Source of the DNA: Chlorobiota bacterium
GTDB taxonomy: Bacteria; Bacteroidota; Bacteroidia; Bacteroidales; Marinilabiliaceae
Direction: 5' to 3'
Length of the DNA stretch: 38,533 nucleotides
NCBI GenBank assembly: GCA_013153405.1
Contig: JAADEM010000183.1
Span: 1-38,533 of the forward strand
In this document: in pieces, positions 20,912-29,132 of the stretch
Numbering within the stretch: position 1 is the stretch's first letter
Layout: each line of letters begins with the position of its first letter
The notes under the pieces: model-generated
The model's input: only the letters and a program-made list of their open reading frames with translations
What the model was told of the DNA's origin: nothing
The model's database searches: none
Program-made: the position numbers and the translations under genes

Positions 20912-21814
20912 ATGATATTTCCAAGGTTTATAAAAGAGGGGGCTGCCATAGGAATAGTGGCTCCGGCGGGTAAAGTAGACAAAGAAACAATAGAGTATTC
21001 CAGAGAGTTTTTGCATCAACTCGGCTATAAAGTTGTGTTTGGCGAAAATGTACTCAATGTGCATAATCAGTTTGCGGGAAGCGATGCGCTCAGGTCTGCC
21101 GATTTTCAGCATATGCTTAACAGTGCCGATGTTGATGTGATAATGTGTGCCCGTGGTGGTTACGGTACAAACCGGATAATAAACGAACTGGATTTTTCGC
21201 ATTATATTCAGGACCCTAAATGGATAGTTGGCTACAGCGATATTACGGTATTGCATTCAATGTTGCAGAACAGGCTCGGTATAGCATCAATTCATGGTCA
21301 GATGCCTAAAAATTTTACCGGGAAGGAGCGTGATGATAGTGATATTGTTAATCTTTTCAATATTCTTAAAGGTATATTGCCGCAATATGAAATTGCAGCT
21401 AATCCTCTTAACAGGCCGGGTTATGCAGAAGGAGAACTCATTGGTGGTAATTTATCGATTCTTTACAGCCTGCGTGGAACTTCGCTCGATTTTGATCCGC
21501 ATGGCAAGATTCTTTTTGTCGAAGATGTTGGAGAAAAACTCTATCATTTAGATCGTATGATGATGAATCTGAAAATCGGAGGTGTACTAAAATGTCTTCG
21601 CGGAATTGTTGTGGGGCAGTTTACTGAAATGACAGACAGTGATACTCCGTTCGGGTCCGATGCTTACGAAATAATTTATGATGCTGTTAAGGATTACAAT
21701 TATCCTGTTCTTTTTGATTTTCCGGCAGGGCATGTGAAGGTGAATCAGCCGCTGATATTTGGAAAGAGGGTGACACTGCGGGTGGATGGTGATGGGGGGA
21801 GAGTTAATTTCTAA
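20912..21814 (+). CDS. ldcA: LD-carboxypeptidase, peptidase family S66
   Basis: A 300-residue serine peptidase expected to remove the terminal D-alanine from tetrapeptide muropeptides during peptidoglycan recycling; microcin-C self-immunity (MccF) is the other known role of the family. The catalytic triad is visible as S109 (VGYSDIT), E204 (FVEDVGE) and H274 (PAGHVKVNQP). IVAPAGKV near the N-terminus and ARGGYGTNRI (about 80-89) are family hallmarks. The start is ATG 20912, directly after an in-frame TTG. No signal peptide is seen, so it is cytosolic. It is followed by a long palindromic repeat. Confidence 0.93.
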   Translation: MIFPRFIKEGAAIGIVAPAGKVDKETIEYSREFLHQLGYKVVFGENVLNVHNQFAGSDALRSADFQHMLNSADVDVIMCARGGYGTNRIINELDFSHYIQDPKWIVGYSDITVLHSMLQNRLGIASIHGQMPKNFTGKERDDSDIVNLFNILKGILPQYEIAANPLNRPGYAEGELIGGNLSILYSLRGTSLDFDPHGKILFVEDVGEKLYHLDRMMMNLKIGGVLKCLRGIVVGQFTEMTDSDTPFGSDAYEIIYDAVKDYNYPVLFDFPAGHVKVNQPLIFGKRVTLRVDGDGGRVNF

Positions 21815-21877
21815 CAAAACGGTATATGCCTCAACCCCTTTGAAGTTTCGCTCGTTAAGTCAAAAATATACGCCCTT

Positions 21878-22153
21878 GAGTATGTCTGAAAAATCGTCAT
21901 TCCGCGAATTCACCCCATAAATTGGAAATGGGGTTACCAATGACGGAATTGCTTAAGATACTGACTGGCAACAAGACTTGTGCGTCATTGCGAACCCCAT
22001 TTATGGGGTGAAACAATCCCCGGCAAAAGGGAGACTGCTTCTTTGCTAGCGCTCATCGCAGTGACGAGAATGTTTCGTCATATCCTCATTATGCCTCAAA
22101 TGTTGGAGTGAATTCTCGCAATGACGTTAATTTTTTACTTTTTGGACACCCTC
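21878..22153. repeat. Intergenic palindromic repeat, copy 3 (expanded)
   Basis: The ends GAGTATGTCTGAAAAATCGTC and, inverted, GAGGGTGTCCAAAAAGTAAA match the other two copies. At 276 bases this copy is about twice as long. The extra material includes TTCACCCCATAAATTGG...ATGGGGTT (about 21910-21936) and AACCCCATTTATGGGGTGAA (21993-22012), which are inverse to each other, plus two more GTCATTGCGA/TCGCAATGAC-like units. It fills nearly all of the 351-base gap 21815-22165 and ends 12 bases before the chosen yraN start; nothing else was recognised in the gap. Confidence 0.75.
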
Positions 22154-22165
22154 AGCGAGGGGCTG

Positions 22166-22540
22166 ATGCAAACAAAAACAGATATGGCACAACACAACGA
22201 CCTTGGACATACGGGAGAGGATATTGCTGCTGAATATCTTTTAGGAAAAGGGTATGAGTTGCTTGAAAAGAACTGGAAATCAGGTCATAAAGAAATAGAT
22301 CTTATTTTCCGTGACGGCGATTATCTGGTTATTGTTGAGGTGAAAACACGTTCGTCAGACGGATGGGAAAGTCCGAAGGAAGCTGTTACAAACAAAAAAA
22401 TCCGCAACATTATTGATGCTGCGGAAGAATATATTTTACTGAATGATGTAATGATGGAAACACGCTTTGATATTGTAACTCTGATTCCTCATCAGGATAG
22501 ATGGGAGATAGAGCATATCAAAGAGGCTTTTTATCCTTAA
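22166..22540 (+). CDS. yraN: YraN family protein (UPF0102), nuclease-like fold
   Basis: A 124-residue protein of the UPF0102 family, which has a Holliday-junction-resolvase/restriction-endonuclease fold and no firmly assigned role. The acidic core E-x(n)-D-x(n)-E-x-K is present: GHKEIDLIF and LVIVEVKTRS, following GEDIAAEYLLGKGYELLEKNW. The start at 22166 follows GAGGGG five bases earlier; another ATG lies at 22184, and the upstream ATG at 22121 is inside the palindromic repeat and is rejected. The gene converges on the deoxynucleoside kinase with only two bases between stop codons. Confidence 0.9.
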   Translation: MQTKTDMAQHNDLGHTGEDIAAEYLLGKGYELLEKNWKSGHKEIDLIFRDGDYLVIVEVKTRSSDGWESPKEAVTNKKIRNIIDAAEEYILLNDVMMETRFDIVTLIPHQDRWEIEHIKEAFYP

Positions 22541-22542
22541 CT

Positions 22543-23157
22543 TTAAAACAGGCCGTTTAGTTCGGCTTCTATTTTATCAATCACACTGCTCAGGTCTGCC
22601 TTATTTCTGATAAAATCAATATTGTTTGTGTCAATTATCAGAAGTTTGCCAATAGTATATTTCTCAATCCAGGCTTCATAACGCTCATTCAGCCGTTTCA
22701 GGTAATCGAGTCTGATGTTGTTCTCATAGCTTCTTCCCCGTCTTTGTATCTGCTCAACAAGGGTTGGAACCGATGCACGCAGATAAATGAGCAGGTCGGG
22801 TGGCTGAACAAAACTGCTCATAAGTTCAAAAAGAGAAAAATACGTGTCGTAGTCACGGCTGCTCATAAGACCCATATCATGCAGGTTTGGGGCAAAAATG
22901 TATGCATCTTCGTATATTGTACGATCCTGTATTACCGTATCTCCCGACTCCCTGATCTGATGTACCGATGCAAGACGGCTCTTCAGAAAATATATCTGGA
23001 GAGCAAAAGCCCAGCGAGTCATGTCCTCATAAAAATCTTCCAGATAAGGATTGTCGTCTACCTCTTCGAAATGAGGTTTCCATCCGTAGTGGTGTGCAAG
23101 AATCTCGGTTAATGATGTTTTTCCCGAGCCGATATTTCCAGCTATTGCTATGTGCAT
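22543..23157 (-). CDS. Deoxynucleoside kinase
   Basis: This 204-residue P-loop enzyme would phosphorylate deoxynucleosides with ATP for nucleotide salvage. It has the Walker A GNIGSGKT (7-14), the family DRTIYED motif (78-84, with catalytic-region E83 nearby), and the arginine-rich LID segment RRGRSYE (about 139-145). Length and motifs match the dNK family (deoxyadenosine/deoxyguanosine kinases), but the base preferred cannot be read. It lies 21 bases after the GH3-family gene on the same strand, so the two are probably co-transcribed. Confidence 0.92.
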   Translation of the reverse strand: MHIAIAGNIGSGKTSLTEILAHHYGWKPHFEEVDDNPYLEDFYEDMTRWAFALQIYFLKSRLASVHQIRESGDTVIQDRTIYEDAYIFAPNLHDMGLMSSRDYDTYFSLFELMSSFVQPPDLLIYLRASVPTLVEQIQRRGRSYENNIRLDYLKRLNERYEAWIEKYTIGKLLIIDTNNIDFIRNKADLSSVIDKIEAELNGLF

Positions 23158-23178
23158 GTTCTTTAGATTTGGTAAAAG

Positions 23179-24693
23179 TTATAGTTTGTTAAGGTCTAAC
23201 AATTCATCTATATATTCCCGGTTGTTTGCCAGCCGGGGTACTTTATGTTGTCCTCCGAGTTTGTTTTTCGATTTAAGCCAATCGTTAAACAATCCGTCAC
23301 GGGCAACGATAACTTCTAATGGTTCCAGTGTCATGTTTTTGTAACGTTTTGCTTCGTAATCAGAGTTTAGTGATTGTAATGCATTATCCAGTGTTTTTGC
23401 AAATTCCTCAATATTGTCAGGTAACTTTTCAAACTCTATAACCCATTGATGTCTTCCTTTTGAGTTTTGACTCATAAAAACGGGAGCTGCAGTATATTCC
23501 CGTATTATTGCACCGGTTTTGTCACAGGCAGTTTTAAGTCCCCGTTCGGCATTATCAACTATTAATTCCTCACCAAAAGCATTGATGAAATGTTTTGTAC
23601 GGCCAGTAATAATGATTTTGTGAGGAAAAAGAGAGACAAACTTTATTGTGTCACCTATAAGGTATCGCCATAAACCACCGTTGGTGGAAATTATCAGTGC
23701 ATATTCTTTCCCTTTTTCAACTTCTTCGATAGTGTATGTTTCGGGGAATTTCTTACCCAGTTCCGACAGTGGCATAAATTCATAAAAAATACCGTAATCA
23801 AGCATCATCAGCATTCCTTCTTCTGAAAGAACATCCTGAATTCCGAAAAATCCTTCAGAAGCATTGTATGTCTCCATATAACTCATAGTTTCAGAAGGAA
23901 TGAGGGTTTTGTATTGTTCTCTGTATGGAGTAAAATTAACACCGCCGTGCATGAAAAGTTCAAGATTTGGCCAGACCTCAAGAAGGTTTGACTTCCCTGT
24001 TTTTTTTAATATATTTTTCAGTAAAACCAGAAACCAGCTGGGAACACCGGCAAGTGACGTAACGTTTTCGTCGATTGTGGCTTCTGTCATTTTCTCAAGC
24101 TTGGCTTCCCATTCCGACATGAGAGCTATTGATGGTCCAGGAGTGCGTACAAAGTGAGTCCAGAACGGCATATTTTCAATAAGTATAGCAGACAGATCTC
24201 CGTAATAAGAGTCGGAACTGAAGCTGTTTATCTGATGGCTGCCACCAAGTACAAGGCATTTGCCGCTGAACATGTCGGAGTCGGGTCTGTTTTCCAGATA
24301 CAGGGCAATGACATCTTTCCCGCCTCTGAAATGGCACTCTTCAAGAGAATCTTTACTAACAGGTATGAATTTGCTTTTCGAGGATGTTGTTCCCGATGAT
24401 TTTGCAAACCATTTTATTTCCCCTGGCCACAACAAGTCTTTTTCTCCTCTTTTCAGTTTTTCCACATACGGTTTTATTCCTTCATAATCAACAACCGGGA
24501 CCCGTTCTCTGAAAGTACTGTCTGATTTTATGGAAGCAAAATCATACTCTTTGCCTATTTGTGTGTTTGCAGCAGTCTCTAAAAGATACCTGAGCTGTTC
24601 GTTCTGTGTTTCACCCGGCTCTTCCCTGAATCTTTCAATCTGCTTGATACGCTTCGAATTAATTAAAGAAATTATGGAGCTTAATATAGGCAT
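23179..24693 (-). CDS. GH3 auxin-responsive promoter family protein (acyl-adenylate/amide synthetase fold)
   Basis: The 504-residue protein matches bacterial members of the plant GH3 family, which activate carboxylic acids with ATP and join them to amino acids. Visible motifs include the ATP-binding SSGTTSSKSKFIP (about 110-122), ETYNASEGFFG (about 280), YRYLIGD-like WRYLIGDTIKF, and the ATP-ribose region TGRTKHFINAFGEELI. The C-terminal domain contains KLGGQHKVPRL. Plant GH3 enzymes conjugate jasmonate or auxin; the bacterial substrate is not established. No signal peptide or membrane segment is evident. It precedes the deoxynucleoside kinase in an apparent two-gene unit, divergent from cvpA. 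Confidence 0.88.
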   Translation of the reverse strand: MPILSSIISLINSKRIKQIERFREEPGETQNEQLRYLLETAANTQIGKEYDFASIKSDSTFRERVPVVDYEGIKPYVEKLKRGEKDLLWPGEIKWFAKSSGTTSSKSKFIPVSKDSLEECHFRGGKDVIALYLENRPDSDMFSGKCLVLGGSHQINSFSSDSYYGDLSAILIENMPFWTHFVRTPGPSIALMSEWEAKLEKMTEATIDENVTSLAGVPSWFLVLLKNILKKTGKSNLLEVWPNLELFMHGGVNFTPYREQYKTLIPSETMSYMETYNASEGFFGIQDVLSEEGMLMMLDYGIFYEFMPLSELGKKFPETYTIEEVEKGKEYALIISTNGGLWRYLIGDTIKFVSLFPHKIIITGRTKHFINAFGEELIVDNAERGLKTACDKTGAIIREYTAAPVFMSQNSKGRHQWVIEFEKLPDNIEEFAKTLDNALQSLNSDYEAKRYKNMTLEPLEVIVARDGLFNDWLKSKNKLGGQHKVPRLANNREYIDELLDLNKL

Positions 24694-24858
24694 ATGTATA
24701 GATATGTTCTTATATGAAAAAGTAGGATAAAGATAATTAAAAAAAATAATTTTTAAAGGAAATGAAAAATATGAAAGGGCCGGATTTGGTTTTGAGTTCT
24801 GATATCAATATCTTGCTTTTTCAGATAAAAAAAACAGTCGAATCTCAAATGTTTTAAA

Positions 24859-25374
24859 ATGAATTATTTTGATATAATTGTTGGTCTTATTTTAGTGTTT
24901 GCATTATTTAAAGGAATAAAGAAGGGTCTGGTTATTGAACTTGCATCAATTGCGGCATTAGTACTGGGAGTCTGGGGTGCGGTAAAGTTTTCGGGAGTAA
25001 CCGAGTCGTATTTATCGGAGCATATAGATTCCGGTTATATAGGACTGATAGCCTTTTTTGTAACTTTTATTCTTATTGTAATCGGTGTTCATATTCTGGC
25101 AAAACTTGTGGATAAATTGGTTTCTGCTGTTGCCTTGGGGTTTGTAAACAGACTTTTGGGAGGTGCGTTTAGTGTAATAAAATATGCATTTGTGATTAGT
25201 GTTTTAATGGCCGTTGTGAATGGAATAGACGAAAGGATTGATATTATACCTGAATCGCAGAAAGAATCTTCTGTACTTTACAAACCCATTTCTGATTTTT
25301 CTCTGATAGTTTTTCCCTATCTGCATTTTGACGATATAAAGGAAAAGGCCAAGAGTTCTGGGGTGGTAATCTGA
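24859..25374 (+). CDS. CvpA family membrane protein
   Basis: A 171-residue inner-membrane protein with four hydrophobic segments (about 3-17, 22-43, 60-82 and 102-120). The opening MNYFDIIVGLILVFALFKGIKKGL and the following GFVNRLLGGAFSVIKY are typical of the family first found as a colicin V production factor, later linked to envelope stress and permeability. The C-terminal 45 residues are hydrophilic. It reads towards trpS, which has its own promoter. In the 165-base gap before it no exact -7 match was found. Confidence 0.88.
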   Translation: MNYFDIIVGLILVFALFKGIKKGLVIELASIAALVLGVWGAVKFSGVTESYLSEHIDSGYIGLIAFFVTFILIVIGVHILAKLVDKLVSAVALGFVNRLLGGAFSVIKYAFVISVLMAVVNGIDERIDIIPESQKESSVLYKPISDFSLIVFPYLHFDDIKEKAKSSGVVI

Positions 25375-25411
25375 CAGCTTCAGAAATAAAATCTGCAATT
25401 TTGATGTTAAG

Positions 25412-25444
25412 TTTGTGAACTTGGCAAACTTTCAACTATTTTTG
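25412..25444 (+). promoter_or_regulatory. Bacteroidota-type promoter of trpS
   Basis: TTTG at 25412-25415 and TATTTTTG at 25437-25444 are separated by 21 bases, a full match to the TTTG-N19-21-TAnnTTTG promoter of the phylum. It lies 40 bases ahead of the trpS ATG. It is the cleanest promoter in the window and supports the taxonomic placement. Confidence 0.75.
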
Positions 25445-25484
25445 CCGCCACAATTGATTTTTTAAGACAGGAAAAGATATCATT

Positions 25485-26477
25485 ATGGAAACTGTAGTAA
25501 GCGGGATTCGTCCAACCGGAAATTTGCATCTGGGAAACTATTTTGGTGCGGTAAGGAACTTTTTGAAAATGCAGGAGGAGTATAATTGTTTCTTTTTTAT
25601 TGCAGACTATCATTCACTCACCACACATCCGACACCAGAGGATTTACATGATAATGTAAGACAGGTGCTGGCAGAATATCTTGCTGCCGGACTGGATCCG
25701 GAAAAGAGTACATTATATATTCAAAGTGATTTGCCTGAAGTGGCAGAGCTGAGTTTATTGCTGAGTATGAATGCCTACCTGGGAGAACTGGAGCGTACTA
25801 CGTCTTTTAAGGAAAAAGCACGTAAACAGCCGGAGAATGTAAATGCCGGCTTGCTTACTTATCCTGTTTTGATGGCAGCCGATATCATAATCCATCAGGC
25901 ATCAAAGGTTCCGGTTGGTAAAGATCAGGAGCAGAATCTGGAAATGACACGAAAATTTGCCAGTCGTTTCAACCGTATGTATAAAACCGATTACTTTACT
26001 ATTCCGCAACCTTTCAATTTTGGCGATAATCTGATAAAAATTCCGGGACTCGACGGTAGTGGTAAAATGGGAAAATCGGAAGGTAACGGAATCTATCTTG
26101 TGGACGATCCCAAAGCTATCCGCAAGAAAGTTATGAGGGCTGTTACCGATTCAGGACCAACTGAGCCGAACTCTGAAATGTCGGAGCCTGTTCGTAACCT
26201 GTTTACTTTGCTTGAGGTTGTTTCAACACCTGATGTTGTTGAGGATTTCAGGACGAAATACAATAATTGCACAATTCGTTATGGCGACCTGAAAAAACAA
26301 CTGGCAGAAGATATTATCAGGTTTACGCAACCTTTCCGGGAAAGAATAGAAGAGATTAAGGCAGACGAAAAATACCTCGCCAAAGTGGTTAAGATGGGAA
26401 AAGAAAAAGCACACGAAAGTGCATCGAAGACAATTAAGGAAGTCCGTGAGATAATAGGGATTAAACCGTTTTTTTAG
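25485..26477 (+). CDS. trpS: Tryptophanyl-tRNA synthetase
   Basis: A class Ic synthetase of 330 residues that charges tRNA-Trp. The HIGH-type motif is H15-L-G-N18 in TGNLHLGNYFGA, and the KMSKS-type motif is K194-M-G-K-S198. The recognition segments FIADYHSLTT, PVLMAADI and PVGKDQEQN are in the usual order, and the length is normal. It is preceded by its own promoter. About 65 bases separate it from the first glycosyltransferase gene, with no clear terminator between them, so read-through into the glycan operon is possible. Confidence 0.97.
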   Translation: METVVSGIRPTGNLHLGNYFGAVRNFLKMQEEYNCFFFIADYHSLTTHPTPEDLHDNVRQVLAEYLAAGLDPEKSTLYIQSDLPEVAELSLLLSMNAYLGELERTTSFKEKARKQPENVNAGLLTYPVLMAADIIIHQASKVPVGKDQEQNLEMTRKFASRFNRMYKTDYFTIPQPFNFGDNLIKIPGLDGSGKMGKSEGNGIYLVDDPKAIRKKVMRAVTDSGPTEPNSEMSEPVRNLFTLLEVVSTPDVVEDFRTKYNNCTIRYGDLKKQLAEDIIRFTQPFRERIEEIKADEKYLAKVVKMGKEKAHESASKTIKEVREIIGIKPFF

Positions 26478-26543
26478 CAGTAAATATTTTCATAAACTGA
26501 TTTAGTTATTACTTTTATGGGAAGAAACTAAATATTGTTCCTG

Positions 26544-27815
26544 TTGAAAGTAGTACACATTAATAATGCAAATTCCGGGAAAGGAACAGACATCTCGGTA
26601 TCAAGACTGAACAAAGCTCTGCGAAAAGCAGATATTGAGTCTGTAATGCTGGTAAACAGGAATGGTGTTTCTGAAGATGGAGAGGTTCCCATCGACGGTG
26701 GAAATATTATTAGTGTAAAGCTGAAAACCGCTCCGTTAGTTGATAAAATTACAGTTATTCCATATAAGAAAAAGTTAGTGTTTACGGGAGCCTTTTCTCA
26801 GTCATCATTTGGAATAGACGTGTCTGATCACCCGGAAGTAAAAAGTGCGGATATAATTCATTTACACGAGATTCAGGGTGGATTTGTTTCGCTTAACGGG
26901 CTGAAAAATCTGTTTTCGACAGGAAAACCGATAGTGTGGACTCTGTACGATATGTGGCCATTCACAGGCGGTTGTTATTTTTCCGGAATGTGTCTGGAGT
27001 TTCTGGAGCGCTGTGCATTCTGCCCTTTTCTTATAAAACCCGGAAGAAATGATATCTCTGCGAAGCAGTTTTTAACCAAAAAAAAGATTTATTCAAAAAC
27101 TAAAATTTATCCGGTTGCCGGAAATCGCTGGCTCCGCTCTTTGTCTTCCGAAAGTTCATTACTCAGAAATAAACAGATTGATATTATTCCAAAACCTGTA
27201 AATGTTTCTGAGTTTTTTATTGCTGATAAAAAGAAAAGCAGAAAAAAACTGGGCCTTCCGAAAGACAAGAAGCTTTTATTGTTTTGTGCATCAGGCATCT
27301 CAGATCTCAGAAAAGGAGCCAGGTATTTAATAGAGGCGTTAAATATTTTAATCGACAGTTTTCCTGTATTTAAGGAGAATGTGGAACTTGTGGTTCACGG
27401 TAAGATTCCACCTCTAGTTAAAATGAACATCCCTTTGCCTGTCAGAATGGTTCCCGATAAATCGAATGTAGAGATGAGAGTACTTGCATATAATGCCGTT
27501 GATGCATTTGTTTTTCCATCGTTGCAGAATACCATGCCTGATATTGTGACGGATGTTTTGGCTTGTGGAACTCCGGTGATTGCATTCAGAACAGGAAGTA
27601 TGGCTGATGTAATTACTCATAAACAGACAGGTTTTCTGGCCGAAATAAGAAATTCACTGAGTCTAGCAACAGGTATTTACGAAACTTTATTTTTGTCTGA
27701 TGTTGATGAAATGGGGAAAGCAGCACGAAAAATTATTATGGAGGAATATGCAGCGGAAATAGTTGCAGGAAAGTATGTAAAGTTGTATGAAAGAGTTTTA
27801 AACTTGCAAAGTTAA
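26544..27815 (+). CDS. Glycosyltransferase, GT-B fold (GT4-like)
   Basis: A 423-residue cytosolic glycosyltransferase. The N-terminal domain begins KVVHINNANSGKGTDISV and contains WTLYDMWPFTGGC with nearby cysteines (C-x3-C-x6-C-x2-C pattern), common in Bacteroidota members of this branch. The C-terminal nucleotide-sugar domain has FPSLQNTMPDIVTDVLACG followed by TPVIAF and GSMADVI, typical of GT4. There is no ATG at the natural beginning: TTG 26544 (giving MKVVHIN) fits the family best, and a TTG three codons earlier is also open. It is the first gene of the plus-strand glycan set. Donor and acceptor sugars are not predictable. Confidence 0.82.
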   Translation: MKVVHINNANSGKGTDISVSRLNKALRKADIESVMLVNRNGVSEDGEVPIDGGNIISVKLKTAPLVDKITVIPYKKKLVFTGAFSQSSFGIDVSDHPEVKSADIIHLHEIQGGFVSLNGLKNLFSTGKPIVWTLYDMWPFTGGCYFSGMCLEFLERCAFCPFLIKPGRNDISAKQFLTKKKIYSKTKIYPVAGNRWLRSLSSESSLLRNKQIDIIPKPVNVSEFFIADKKKSRKKLGLPKDKKLLLFCASGISDLRKGARYLIEALNILIDSFPVFKENVELVVHGKIPPLVKMNIPLPVRMVPDKSNVEMRVLAYNAVDAFVFPSLQNTMPDIVTDVLACGTPVIAFRTGSMADVITHKQTGFLAEIRNSLSLATGIYETLFLSDVDEMGKAARKIIMEEYAAEIVAGKYVKLYERVLNLQS

Positions 27816-27839
27816 TTTATCAGGTAAGAAATCATTTGA

Positions 27840-29132
27840 ATGAAGAAAGTTTTAATCGTAAGTTATTATTGGCCTCCTGCAGGAGGAATCAGTGTTTTAC
27901 GAATTCTGAAGTTTGTAAAATATTTGAGAAAATTCGGCTGGGAACCGGTGGTGTGCGTGCCGGAAGGTGCTGATTATATTTATGAAGACAATAACAATTT
28001 TAAGGATATACCTGAGAATATCACGGTATTAAGAAAAAAAATAAAAGAGCCGTTCAGGCTTTTTAAGCTTTTGTCGGGGAGGAAAAAAGAGGATACAAAT
28101 AACCCGGTGTACGGGAATAATGCAAAAAAGAGTTTTATAGATAATTTTGCAATATGGATTCGCGGAAATTTTTTTATTCCTGATGCCCGATCTCTTTGGA
28201 TAAAACCAACTGTTAAGTTTTTGTCGGAATATATTAAAGAAAATAAAATAGATGCAATTCTGACCGACGGCCCGCCTCATACCAATACTATGATAGGTCA
28301 GAAACTTTCCGAAAAATTTAAAATCCCCTGGTTAGCCGATTTTCAGGACCCCTGGACACAGGTTGATTACTACAAACTTTTGAAAATTTCAAAATGGGCC
28401 GACAAAAAACACAAAAAAATGGAGCAGAAAGTTTTTAAAACTGCTGCAAAGATTACCATCGCCAGTCCTACATGGGCAAAAGATCTGGAAGCAATAGGAG
28501 CGAAAAATGTTGATGTGATATATTATGGTTACGATGAAGATGACTTTAAAGAACTGGAATACCGACAAACCGATGATTTTATAATATCGCATACCGGAAT
28601 TATGGGCAATGACAGAAAAACGGATGTCCTTTTTAAGGTTTTGAAAGACCTGACAGACGAAATTCCGGAGTTTAAAGAGAAACTGAAAATCGTATTTGCC
28701 GGACCGGTAGAACAAAGCATCAGAGATTGTATCAATAAAAACGGATTGCAGGATAATTACCAGGAGCCTGGAAATATACCGAGAAAAAAAGCCCTGGAGC
28801 TTAATCTGATCTCAAAAGTATTACTTTTGCCCATAAATAAAGCTGATAATGCCAAAGGCCGGATTCCCGGTAAATTATATGAGTATCTGAGAGCCGGTAA
28901 CCCGATTTTGTGTTATGGCCCCGAAGACGGAGATGTTGCCGAAATTATTGAACAATCAAATTCAGGAAAAACATTTTCGTACGATGAATATGATAGAGTA
29001 AAACAGTTTATTCGTAATATATTTGATGGAACCGCGGGAAGCAGAAAAAATGAAACATTTGACATAAGCATTTACTCAAATGAAAATCAGACAAAAAAAG
29101 TAGCAGAATATCTGGATGAAATCACAAAATAA
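27840..29132 (+). CDS. Glycosyltransferase, GT-B fold
   Basis: A 430-residue protein opening with MKKVLIVSYYWPPAGGISVLR, the start of a widespread Bacteroidota glycosyltransferase group. TDGPPHTNTMIG and WLADFQDPW (residues about 140-170) belong to the acceptor domain. The C-terminal donor domain contains GRIPGKLYEYLRAGNPIL and GDVAEIIEQSNSG. It follows the previous gene by 24 bases and its last 17 bases overlap the next gene. It probably adds one residue to the lipid-linked glycan; sugar specificity cannot be read. Confidence 0.85.
   Translation: MKKVLIVSYYWPPAGGISVLRILKFVKYLRKFGWEPVVCVPEGADYIYEDNNNFKDIPENITVLRKKIKEPFRLFKLLSGRKKEDTNNPVYGNNAKKSFIDNFAIWIRGNFFIPDARSLWIKPTVKFLSEYIKENKIDAILTDGPPHTNTMIGQKLSEKFKIPWLADFQDPWTQVDYYKLLKISKWADKKHKKMEQKVFKTAAKITIASPTWAKDLEAIGAKNVDVIYYGYDEDDFKELEYRQTDDFIISHTGIMGNDRKTDVLFKVLKDLTDEIPEFKEKLKIVFAGPVEQSIRDCINKNGLQDNYQEPGNIPRKKALELNLISKVLLLPINKADNAKGRIPGKLYEYLRAGNPILCYGPEDGDVAEIIEQSNSGKTFSYDEYDRVKQFIRNIFDGTAGSRKNETFDISIYSNENQTKKVAEYLDEITK

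Noticed and set aside
6408-22153. CRISPR array suggested by repeated GTCATTGCGA units
   Set aside because: The units are not evenly spaced, are palindromic with terminal inverted repeats, and are scattered between genes.
22121-22165. Earlier ATG start for yraN
   Set aside because: The first 33 bases of this extension are the end of the palindromic repeat; family members begin near MxxxxxxGxxGEDxAAxYL.
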